Made by a program: the position numbers and the translations under genes. The notes under the pieces were generated by a model, which made no database searches, was not told where the DNA came from, and worked only from the letters and a program-made list of their open reading frames with translations. From assembly GCA_002714565.1 (NCBI GenBank), contig PAXU01000080.1, positions 70,755 to 80,617 of the forward strand: a stretch of DNA of 9,863 nucleotides. Direction: 5' to 3'. The DNA comes from Rhodopirellula sp. Lineage in GTDB: Bacteria > Planctomycetota > Planctomycetia > Pirellulales > Pirellulaceae. Of this stretch, positions 1 through 6,589 are shown one piece after another (position 1 is the stretch's first letter; every line of letters starts with the position of its first letter).

Positions 1-347
1 CCGACAAGTGCACCCACGAGACTATGTGTTGTTGAAATCGGCATGCCGAGGCGGGAAGCTATGAGAACCGTTGCTGCTGCCGCAAGTGCCACTGCTGCTC
101 CGTAGCTTTGGGTTTGGGCAAGTTCCGCTGGCACGAGGCCTTTTCCTGAAAATGCATTGGCTAACGCAGATGCCAGTGCGATTGCTGTGAGGCTACCAAG
201 GAATGTAGCAACGGTTGCCAAAATCAGAGCTGTCTTCTGCGTAGTTGTACGACTGCCGGCAAGTGTAGCAACGCCTTTAAAGTTGTCGTTAGCGCCGTTA
301 GCAAACGCGAGTGCGACGACTGCGAGAATAATAATTGCAGTTCCCAT
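1..347 (-). CDS. PiT (Pho4) family inorganic phosphate permease, N-terminal part, cut by window edge
   Basis: This is the N-terminal part of an inner-membrane inorganic phosphate permease of the PiT/Pho4 family, which takes up phosphate with a cation (H+ or Na+). The reverse-strand frame starts at the ATG complementary to 345-347 and stays open for 115 codons to the window edge. It begins with a hydrophobic segment followed by the family signature AFANGANDNFKGVATL (residues about 14-29), then a second hydrophobic segment (about 40-60). Further on comes a segment ending in GMPISTTHSLVGALV (about 101-115), the conserved loop of the first PiT repeat. Family members are usually 330-530 residues, so most of the protein lies outside. 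An in-frame TAA (complement of 357-359) makes this the first possible ATG; no clear Shine-Dalgarno site is seen. It is divergent from the helicase gene. Family assignment is firm; the coupling ion cannot be told. Confidence 0.93.
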   Translation of the reverse strand, partial: MGTAIIILAVVALAFANGANDNFKGVATLAGSRTTTQKTALILATVATFLGSLTAIALASALANAFSGKGLVPAELAQTQSYGAAVALAAAATVLIASRLGMPISTTHSLVGALV

Positions 348-392
348 TCCCGAAGTTTAACACGGTTTTTAGAGCTATATCAGTGGCCGTGG

Positions 393-398
393 TATAAT
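393..398 (+). promoter_or_regulatory. Candidate -10 element (TATAAT) for the helicase gene
   Basis: The 94-bp divergent spacer (348-441) between the phosphate permease and the helicase contains a perfect TATAAT hexamer. It would place transcription initiation near 405 and give a leader of about 37 nt before the GTG at 442. The region 16-18 bp upstream (around 369-376) shows no good match to TTGACA, so this is a -10-only candidate. A 5-bp inverted pair (CACGG 361-365, CCGTG 387-391) precedes it and is too short to call an operator. No convincing promoter for the minus-strand permease was identified in the same spacer. Confidence 0.4.
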
Positions 399-441
399 CG
401 GTAAGCAATAGGTTTGGCGGGATCCGAGTTTAATCAATAGA

Positions 442-3291
442 GTGGTACGTGTGGTGAATTCTTTTCCTTCCATTTCCTTCTCCGGTCAACTTCGACCTAG
501 TCAGGCTGAAGTTGTGGAAATTGCTCAAAGCCAGCTCCGGGCTGGGGATAAGAAGCTGTACGTAAATGCTCCACCCAGTTCCGGTAAAACAGTGACGGGA
601 CTCTACTTGTGGGCAGAACTCATCAAAAGGCCTGCAGTTGTACTTAGCCCAAATTCTGCAATCCAATCGCAATGGCTCGCGCGTACGGATTTGTTCACCG
701 TTGATGGTGAAGTCGTGCCGGACAATCTGCTGTCGATGAACCCGAAGAAACCGGCTCTATTCACGTCACTTACCTATCAGTCATTGACGCTACCATCGCG
801 AGGAGGTGAGGAGCTCGTTAAGCTCGCCAGGGAGCTATGGGTTGAATCGTTAATGTTAAAGGAGCAGGCACATAATGCTGAGGAAGCATGGCAGTGGATT
901 GAAGACTTGGCGAAACAGAATCCCGATTATTACGATCAGCGAATCGCGTTTTACGGTAAAAAGATGCGCGATGTTATCACGCAATCGGATGAAGCACTTA
1001 GTACTTTGCATTCCAGTGCGCTTGAGAATCTCGAATTACTGAAACAAGTAGGTGTGGGCTTGGTGATTCTCGACGAGTGTCATCATCTTGTTGGGCATTG
1101 GGGACGTATACTCAACTCCATCCAACATCATCTTGATGACCCGGTCATCATCGGATTGACGGCAACTCCTCCAACGGAGGATGAACAGAAAAACGATGAC
1201 TGGGAAACATACACACAGTTGCTTGGCGACATCGACTTTGAAACACCGATTCCGGCTGTTGTAAAAGATGGATTCATGGCTCCCTATAAGGATCTATGTT
1301 ACTTCGTCAGGCCCACATCTGAAGAATTGGAGTTTATCTCCGGTACATCCGATCATATGCAGGCATTGCTTCATGAACTGGACAATGTTGCGGAGGGAGA
1401 AGATCGCATGAGCCTGGTCGACTGGACTTACAAATGCCTCGATGAGCAGTTGTTACCACACGGCCCGGCAAAAAATTGGGCAGAATTCGCACATCGGACA
1501 CCTTCCTATTCATCCGCTGCACGGGTGTTTCTCGCGGAACACGATCGGGACGTCCCAGCTGGCGTACCCGAAGTCACTAACGCACTCCGGATGATATATC
1601 ACGACTTGCTGTCCTACTCGATACCGACGGTTGATCGGTATGTACGCTTGTACTTGATGAAGTCGTCGGATGCAGCGAATCACGATTTAGCAGATCGGGT
1701 CAAACGACAACTACGTTTGCTAGGTGTACAAATCACCGAAACCGGAAACCAACTGTGTGCATCACCTGTGAATCGTGTGCTTGCGTATTCGCAGAGCAAA
1801 GCGAATGCACTTGTGCCAATTCTCTCTCGAGAACGCGAAGTGTTAGGCGATTCGATCCGGGCGGTTGTTGTTTGTGATTTTGAGAAAACGTCAGCCATTA
1901 GTGCTGAGGTGAGTCATATTCTTGATAACGAAGTTGGCGGTGCTATTGCGGCATTTAAGACGCTTATCCGAGATGTCGAGACGGATGAACTGGATCCGGT
2001 GCTCGTTACCGGACAGACCGTTTTGGTAGACGATGATTTGTTCCTGGTGTTTCATGAAGCCGCATCCCAATGGCTTCAGGAAAACGATTATGAAGTGGAA
2101 TTGGGCTGGGGAGAAATGGAGGGTTACCGTTTACTTAAGGCAAAAGGATCTGATTGGGTACCACGCGTTTACGTGGAGATGATCACGGATTTGTTTCTCA
2201 AGGGTTATACGCGCTGTTTGGTTGGAACGCGTGGATTGTTGGGCGAAGGATGGGATGCAAATAAGATTAATGTACTGGTCGATCTGACCACCGTAACCAC
2301 ATCGATGAGCGTCAATCAGCTGCGAGGTCGCTCGATGCGGCTAGATCCACATGTGAAGCAAAAGCTTGCCAATAACTGGGACGTTGTGTGCATTGCCCCG
2401 GAATTTCTAAAGGGACTCTCTGATTACAAACGGTTCTGTAAAAAACACACACGCATTTACGGTGTTACGGATGACGGTATGGTGGAAAAAGGGGTTGCTC
2501 ATGTTCATCCGGCATTCACGGAAATAAAACCAAAAGGAATTGAACAGACTACTGCTATCCTTAACGACGATATGCTCTCACGAGCAGGCGATCGAAAAAA
2601 AAACTACCAGCTCTGGGCGATCGGTAAACCTTTTAAGTCGGTCGCGGCGAAGTCAGTAACCGTGTCTGCGACCAAAACGCCGTTAAGCATGGGTTTTCCA
2701 CCGTTTTCAGGTCAGGACGTGGCTTGGACGAGTGAGTCCTTTACCCTTCAAGTAGCTGAGGCGGTTTTGTGTGCACTACGCGATACCGAGTTAATCCCAT
2801 TTGGGAATTGGCTGAAATTAAGAGACCAACTTCATATCAGCAAACAAGCCGGTGGGTATGTACGTGTGTTTCTTGAAGAAGCAGAAGATGAGGAACGCGA
2901 GGTATTTACGACTGCGATGTCGGAGATTTTCTCGCCTCCGGAAAAACCGCGATACCTGATCGAACGATTTGTAGATATGAAGAAATTCTCGACGAAAGTA
3001 CGTCACCCATGGTTTGCCAGTGTGCTTCCGAATTTTCTGAAGAAGTATTTTGAGGAGAAGTATGAGCACGTTGATGTGTCACGCGAGCTCATTATGATAC
3101 ATGCCGTACCAAGTGCGTTGGCAACAAAACGAGAGATCGCCGAGGTCTTCCAGCGTCATTGGAATGAATACGTTAGCCCCGGGCAACTAATCTATGCTCA
3201 GCGAGAGGAGGGACGAGAGTTTCTTCAGAAGGCCATTGAGGGCGGGCTGGTCGTAGATGAAGCTGTTGAAACGCGTGAGTTCTTCAGGTAA
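442..3291 (+). CDS. Superfamily 2 DEAD/DEAH-type helicase with long inter-lobe region and C-terminal extension
   Basis: This is a 949-residue SF2 helicase/translocase, an ATP-dependent nucleic-acid motor, cytoplasmic and with no signal peptide. RecA lobe 1 shows a Q-motif-like LRPSQAEVV (18-26), Walker A APPSSGKT (43-50), motif Ia VVLSPNSAIQSQW (66-78), motif II DECH (211-214) and motif III TATPP (240-244). Lobe 2 shows motif V GTRGLLGEGWDANKINVLVD (595-614) and the motif VI arginine pattern QLRGRSMR (626-633). About 310 residues separate the lobes, far more than in a minimal SF2 core. Residues about 700-949 form a C-terminal extension with no nuclease motif that I can see. From memory, similar full-length proteins occur, notably in Actinobacteria, annotated only as helicase family proteins; the biological role is undefined. 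The start is uncertain: GTG at 442, 451 or 454, with an in-frame stop at 409-411 and no clear Shine-Dalgarno site. There is no methylase, nuclease or DISARM-type partner nearby. A possible frameshift site lies at 2589-2627. Confidence 0.9.
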   Translation: MVRVVNSFPSISFSGQLRPSQAEVVEIAQSQLRAGDKKLYVNAPPSSGKTVTGLYLWAELIKRPAVVLSPNSAIQSQWLARTDLFTVDGEVVPDNLLSMNPKKPALFTSLTYQSLTLPSRGGEELVKLARELWVESLMLKEQAHNAEEAWQWIEDLAKQNPDYYDQRIAFYGKKMRDVITQSDEALSTLHSSALENLELLKQVGVGLVILDECHHLVGHWGRILNSIQHHLDDPVIIGLTATPPTEDEQKNDDWETYTQLLGDIDFETPIPAVVKDGFMAPYKDLCYFVRPTSEELEFISGTSDHMQALLHELDNVAEGEDRMSLVDWTYKCLDEQLLPHGPAKNWAEFAHRTPSYSSAARVFLAEHDRDVPAGVPEVTNALRMIYHDLLSYSIPTVDRYVRLYLMKSSDAANHDLADRVKRQLRLLGVQITETGNQLCASPVNRVLAYSQSKANALVPILSREREVLGDSIRAVVVCDFEKTSAISAEVSHILDNEVGGAIAAFKTLIRDVETDELDPVLVTGQTVLVDDDLFLVFHEAASQWLQENDYEVELGWGEMEGYRLLKAKGSDWVPRVYVEMITDLFLKGYTRCLVGTRGLLGEGWDANKINVLVDLTTVTTSMSVNQLRGRSMRLDPHVKQKLANNWDVVCIAPEFLKGLSDYKRFCKKHTRIYGVTDDGMVEKGVAHVHPAFTEIKPKGIEQTTAILNDDMLSRAGDRKKNYQLWAIGKPFKSVAAKSVTVSATKTPLSMGFPPFSGQDVAWTSESFTLQVAEAVLCALRDTELIPFGNWLKLRDQLHISKQAGGYVRVFLEEAEDEEREVFTTAMSEIFSPPEKPRYLIERFVDMKKFSTKVRHPWFASVLPNFLKKYFEEKYEHVDVSRELIMIHAVPSALATKREIAEVFQRHWNEYVSPGQLIYAQREEGREFLQKAIEGGLVVDEAVETREFFR
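2589..2627 (+). promoter_or_regulatory. Putative -1 recoding / slippage site inside the helicase gene
   Basis: A run of nine A (2595-2603) followed by C is read as CGA AAA AAA AAC (residues R718-N721). The last seven bases form A_AAA_AAC in exactly the phase needed for tandem -1 slippage (X_XXY_YYZ). In the -1 frame the next codons run from 2604 to a TAA at 2625-2627, adding seven residues (LPALGDR), so the product would be about 728 residues and lose the C-terminal 228. Identical self-complementary hexamers CGATCG lie at 2589-2594 and 2618-2623 and could pair around the A-run; a small CCAG/CTGG element lies at 2607-2616. A9 is also about the length at which bacterial RNA polymerase can slip. 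The 0 frame stays open after the run and looks family-like, so the run is not simply a sequencing frameshift. Function is inferred, not shown. Confidence 0.35.
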
Positions 3292-3300
3292 TTCCCTGAG

Positions 3301-3350
3301 ATGGCACCTCTGATAGCCAACCACTAGTTGATGCCTACATGATGTGCCAT
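3301..3350. repeat. Short inverted repeat in the helicase to TIM-barrel intergenic gap
   Basis: In the 111-bp gap 3292-3402, ATGGCAC (3301-3307) is matched by GTGCCAT (3344-3350), a 7-bp perfect inverted pair with a 36-nt loop starting 10 bp after the helicase stop. There is no following T-run, so it is not a typical intrinsic terminator. It could be a weak operator or chance. The gap is long enough to hold a separate promoter for the downstream three-gene unit; a TAAAAT hexamer (3358-3363) is the best -10 I see, without a recognisable -35. Confidence 0.25.
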
Positions 3351-3391
3351 GATCGGCTAAAATGTGTGCAAGTATTCAACATATAGTTAGC

Positions 3392-3395
3392 AGGA
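3392..3395 (+). promoter_or_regulatory. Shine-Dalgarno AGGA for the TIM-barrel gene
   Basis: AGGA lies 7 nt before the ATG at 3403. It supports that start codon, which also begins directly at a canonical signal peptide (MKRR followed by a hydrophobic stretch). Confidence 0.6.
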
Positions 3396-3402
3396 TTGAA
3401 AA

Positions 3403-4293
3403 ATGAAACGACGATTTGCGTGCCTGGCCTGTGTTGCCGTAATGATGGGCTTATTGATGGCTGTCTATACGCGAGCCGAGGACAAAGCGGGAAAATCACA
3501 AGGATCCATTTTTGAGAAACAAAAGCTAGTTGCATGGTGCATCGTTCCGTTTGACTCAAAAATGCGTGGTCCAGCGGCACGTGCTGAAATGCTAGTTAAG
3601 CTCGGGATCAAACGAGTGGCATATGACTGGCGTGCTAAGGATATCCCAACTTTTGAAGAGGAGATCCTGCAATATAAAAAACATGACCTGGAGTACTTCG
3701 CGTTTTGGGACTGGCATGATTCCATGACGCCGCTGATCAAGAAGCACGGCATAAAGCCGCAAGTTTGGATAATTGCACGAAGTCCGGCTGAAGGTACGCA
3801 GCAAGAGAAAATTGCCGCATCTGCACAGAGCATCATGCATCTGGTGAAAACGACCAAGGAATTAGGACTAAAGCTTGGAATCTACAATCATGGTGGATGG
3901 AGCGGTGAACCTGAGAACATGGTGGCAGTGTGCAAGTACTTGCGCGAGAAACATGACGCAGATCATGTTGGCTTGGTTTACAACTTTCACCACGGCCATG
4001 ACCACATCGATCGCTTTGCAAATGCTCTGAAGACGATGCAGCCCTATTTGCATTGTCTGAATCTCAACGGCATGAATGCAGGAGCTCAACCTAAGATCCT
4101 TCCGATCGGTGATGGCAAATTTGAGACTCGGATGATTAAGACGGTACAATCGAGCGGATATACTGGCCCGATTGGCATACTGGATCATCGATCAGATACA
4201 GATACAGAAATCGCTCTTCAGGCAAATCTCAAGGGCATGAAAAATGTCTTAGCCGAAATCGGTGACCAACGTGCACTCAAGTCATATGAATAA
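3403..4293 (+). CDS. Secreted TIM-barrel protein, xylose isomerase-like / sugar phosphate isomerase-epimerase family
   Basis: This 296-residue exported protein resembles the xylose isomerase-like TIM barrels (AP endonuclease 2 superfamily), which usually isomerise or epimerise sugars using a bound divalent metal. A Sec signal peptide is clear: MKRR, hydrophobic residues 5-21, then TRA with likely cleavage after A25. Barrel landmarks in order are LVAWCIVPFD (42-51), FWDWHDSM (101-108), KPQVWIIAR (118-126), KLGIYNHGGWSGEPE (157-171), GLVYNFHHGHDH (190-201), LHCLNLNGMN (216-225) and GPIGILDHR (255-263). H163, E169, H196, H199 and D261-H262 are candidate metal or substrate ligands. A canonical strand-8 glutamate is not obvious. 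It opens a three-gene unit and its stop overlaps the next start (ATGAATAA). Planctomycetes encode many such exported barrels beside PSC1/DUF1501 genes, pointing to periplasmic or extracellular carbohydrate processing; substrate unknown. Confidence 0.82.
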   Translation: MKRRFACLACVAVMMGLLMAVYTRAEDKAGKSQGSIFEKQKLVAWCIVPFDSKMRGPAARAEMLVKLGIKRVAYDWRAKDIPTFEEEILQYKKHDLEYFAFWDWHDSMTPLIKKHGIKPQVWIIARSPAEGTQQEKIAASAQSIMHLVKTTKELGLKLGIYNHGGWSGEPENMVAVCKYLREKHDADHVGLVYNFHHGHDHIDRFANALKTMQPYLHCLNLNGMNAGAQPKILPIGDGKFETRMIKTVQSSGYTGPIGILDHRSDTDTEIALQANLKGMKNVLAEIGDQRALKSYE

Positions 4294-6586
4294 GCCCGAT
4301 TTGCGAACAATTATCTCACTACTGGTCGTCTCTGGTACGGTTTTTCACGCCGTCGTCGATCCAGTGGTAGCTGAGGATCAGGAATTTGACTCTAGCGTTG
4401 CAGCGATATTAGTTAAGCGTTGCACCGAATGTCATAACGGCTTTGACTTGAAGGGTGGGCTCGATCTGCTTTCCAAAACTGCCGTTGAAAAAGGTGGTGA
4501 TAGTGGTCCGACATTGGAAGCCGGTGACTTGGAAAACAGTCTGCTTTGGCAACGCATTGCGAGCGATGAAATGCCGCCGGAGCATCCCATACCCCAAGAA
4601 GAAAAGGCTGTGTTAGCGAAATGGATTTCCGGAGGTGCAAATTGGGGCACGGATCCAATCGATGTGTTCCGGTACAGCAGTGAAAATCGTGCCGGTTATG
4701 ACTGGTGGTCATTGCAGCCGATTAATCGACCTGATCCACCAGAGTATTCACGGAGGATCTCAAAACAGAAATGGAATGTTGCCAACAACTCAATTGACAA
4801 CTTTATCCTCGCAAAACTGGATGAGCATCGTCTTTTACCATCCCCGCCCGCTGAAAAAGAAATTCTTGTGCGTCGCCTTTATCTTGACGTGACCGGATTA
4901 CCGCCATCGCCGGACGATTTGCAGAATGTTCTTGTGGATGATTCAACAGATGCTTACGAAAGGCTTGTGGATCGTTTGCTCAGCTCGCCAGCATATGGCG
5001 AACGTTGGGCGCGGCACTGGCTTGATGTCATTCGCTTTGGTGAGAGTCAGGGGGTTGAACGCGACAAACTTCGCAAGAATTCCTGGCGATATCGCGACTG
5101 GGTTGTTGATGCACTAAACCAGGATATGCCTTATGACGAATTCACGAAATTGCAATTGGCCGGAGACGAGATTGCGGGTGACAACATGTACGCTCGCATC
5201 GCTACAGGCTTTCTCGGAGCAGGTGAATGGGACGAAGTAGGATTCTCGCAACGCAGCCCAGTATTTAAACGCGTTGTCAGGCAGGATCAACTCGAAGATA
5301 TGACATCTGCAATCACTCAGACATTTCTCGGACTGACGGTAAATTGCGCCCGATGTCATGATCACAAGTTCGACCCAATCCTGCAGAAAGAGTACTACCA
5401 AATTACAGCTGCACTGGCAGGTACCTTTCATGGTCAGGATATCTTCGTTGATGTTTCTACGCCCGCCGAACTTGATGACAACAGGAAGAAGTCTGCCGTA
5501 TATGAATACCGTCAAAACCTTGCCAAGGAAATTGGCCTGAGCGACTTTGAAGTTAAGCAGTTGGGAGAGTCGAAAGAACGCTACGGTGATTTCTCTCAGT
5601 ACTCGATTAAATCACAGGACCCTCCGGAAACGCACATTTTACTTCGCGGTGACCCAGAAACGCGTGGAGAGTTAGTTCAGCCGGCGGGCATAAAGTCGCT
5701 CAAGGGTGTATCTGCGGAATTTGAACTGCCAACTGACGCTACGGATAGCCGTAGGAGATTAGCACTGGCGGAATGGATTGCGAACAAAGGTAACCCCCTA
5801 TTTGCCAGAACAATGGTAAACCGACTTTGGCACTATCACTTTGGAACGGGCTTGGTGGATACCCCCAATGATCTTGGGTTTAACGGCGGGCAGCGGAGTC
5901 ATCCGGAATTGCTTGAGTGGCTTGCCGACGAGTTCATTCAACAAGAATTCAGTATTAAATCGATGCATCGACTGATTCTCAATTCCGCAACCTATAAGCA
6001 GTCGTCTCGATCTCGAGAAGACGCCAAGGCCGTTGATGCAGGAAATCGTCTCGTATGGCGCTGCACGCCTAGGAGACTGGACTCCGAGTCGCTGCGAGAC
6101 ACATTGCTGGCGGTTTCTGGACAGCTTACAAGGGAAATGCATGGACCCGGGTATTTCGACTTCACGACGTTTAATGCAAATTCACAGTTCTATGAGGTCT
6201 TTGATCCGGTTGGTGAGTCGTTTAACCGACGAAGTGTCTATCGCACCATTGTTAGATCCGGCCGTAGTCCCTTCATGGATACGTTTGATTGTCCGGATCC
6301 ATCCACTAAGTCACCAAATCGAAGTATTACCACAACCCCGCTGCAGGCACTCGCTTTAATGAACAACTCATTTGCAATGCGTGCCTCAACTACGCTTGCC
6401 AATCGGCTCGTACATGAAGCAGGTGATTCCATAGAGGATCAGGTGGTTTACTTGATTCGATTGGCGTACTCGCGTAATCCAACCGATGAGGAAACGGAAG
6501 ATTTGGTTCAGGTTATAGGTCAGGTTGGATTGGTTCCTGTGTGTCGAGCTGTACTCAATTCCAATGAGTTAGTCCTTGTGAGGTGA
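4286..6586 (+). CDS. PSC1 (planctomycete cytochrome c)-DUF1549-DUF1553 secreted protein
   Basis: This 766-residue exported protein has the classic planctomycete order. The Sec signal peptide has a hydrophobic core at about 9-24 and likely cleavage after VVA29. The PSC1 cytochrome c-like domain covers about 34-120, with haem motif CTECH (46-50) and EMPP (95-98; M96 a likely distal ligand). DUF1549 covers about 168-380, with its hallmark CARCHDHKFDPI (354-365), a second CxxCH. DUF1553 covers about 485-750, with LAEWIANKGNPLFARTMVNR (494-513), the LDSESLRD helix (598-605) and RSITTTPLQALALMNN (679-694). No LamG or PA14 insert is present, so it is at the short end of the family. I chose ATG 4286, which overlaps the upstream stop by 8 bp, for a compact signal peptide. 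In-frame GTG codons at 4262 and 4271 are alternatives, the latter with GGTGA at 4261-4265 in front. Members are thought to serve redox or binding roles in polysaccharide use; the biochemical activity is unproven. Confidence 0.92.
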   Translation: MNKPDLRTIISLLVVSGTVFHAVVDPVVAEDQEFDSSVAAILVKRCTECHNGFDLKGGLDLLSKTAVEKGGDSGPTLEAGDLENSLLWQRIASDEMPPEHPIPQEEKAVLAKWISGGANWGTDPIDVFRYSSENRAGYDWWSLQPINRPDPPEYSRRISKQKWNVANNSIDNFILAKLDEHRLLPSPPAEKEILVRRLYLDVTGLPPSPDDLQNVLVDDSTDAYERLVDRLLSSPAYGERWARHWLDVIRFGESQGVERDKLRKNSWRYRDWVVDALNQDMPYDEFTKLQLAGDEIAGDNMYARIATGFLGAGEWDEVGFSQRSPVFKRVVRQDQLEDMTSAITQTFLGLTVNCARCHDHKFDPILQKEYYQITAALAGTFHGQDIFVDVSTPAELDDNRKKSAVYEYRQNLAKEIGLSDFEVKQLGESKERYGDFSQYSIKSQDPPETHILLRGDPETRGELVQPAGIKSLKGVSAEFELPTDATDSRRRLALAEWIANKGNPLFARTMVNRLWHYHFGTGLVDTPNDLGFNGGQRSHPELLEWLADEFIQQEFSIKSMHRLILNSATYKQSSRSREDAKAVDAGNRLVWRCTPRRLDSESLRDTLLAVSGQLTREMHGPGYFDFTTFNANSQFYEVFDPVGESFNRRSVYRTIVRSGRSPFMDTFDCPDPSTKSPNRSITTTPLQALALMNNSFAMRASTTLANRLVHEAGDSIEDQVVYLIRLAYSRNPTDEETEDLVQVIGQVGLVPVCRAVLNSNELVLVR
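6580..6583 (+). promoter_or_regulatory. Shine-Dalgarno GAGG deciding the GTG start of the first DUF1501 gene
   Basis: GAGG lies inside the last codons of the DUF1553 gene (in GAGGTGA, where TGA is its stop), 6 nt before the GTG at 6590. This favours GTG 6590 over the internal ATG at 6626 and indicates translational coupling across the 3-bp gap. Confidence 0.6.
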
Positions 6587-6589
6587 TTT

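Noticed and set aside
442..3291. Helicase as part of a DISARM, restriction or CRISPR-type defence system
   Set aside because: No methyltransferase, nuclease, DrmB-like, Cas or repeat array is found in the window; the neighbours are a phosphate permease and exported metabolic proteins.
3301..3350. Inverted repeat after the helicase as a rho-independent terminator
   Set aside because: The loop is 36 nt and there is no T-run after the second arm.
3672..3680. A6 run in the TIM-barrel gene as another slippery site
   Set aside because: The run is read TAT AAA AAA CAT, so A_AAA_AAC is not in the phase needed for tandem slippage.
3465..3857. 130-codon open frame on the minus strand within the TIM-barrel gene
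   Set aside because: It is antisense to a well-supported gene with clear family motifs; its composition and motifs look random.
4262..4285. GTG at 4262 as start of the PSC1-DUF1549-DUF1553 gene
   Set aside because: It would increase the overlap with the upstream gene to 32 bp and add a polar stretch before the signal peptide; ATG at 4286 gives a normal Sec signal and a typical short overlap.
5114..5515. 133-codon minus-strand open frame inside the DUF1549 region
   Set aside because: It is a shadow of the DUF1549 coding frame, which contains the hallmark CARCHDH motif in the sense direction.
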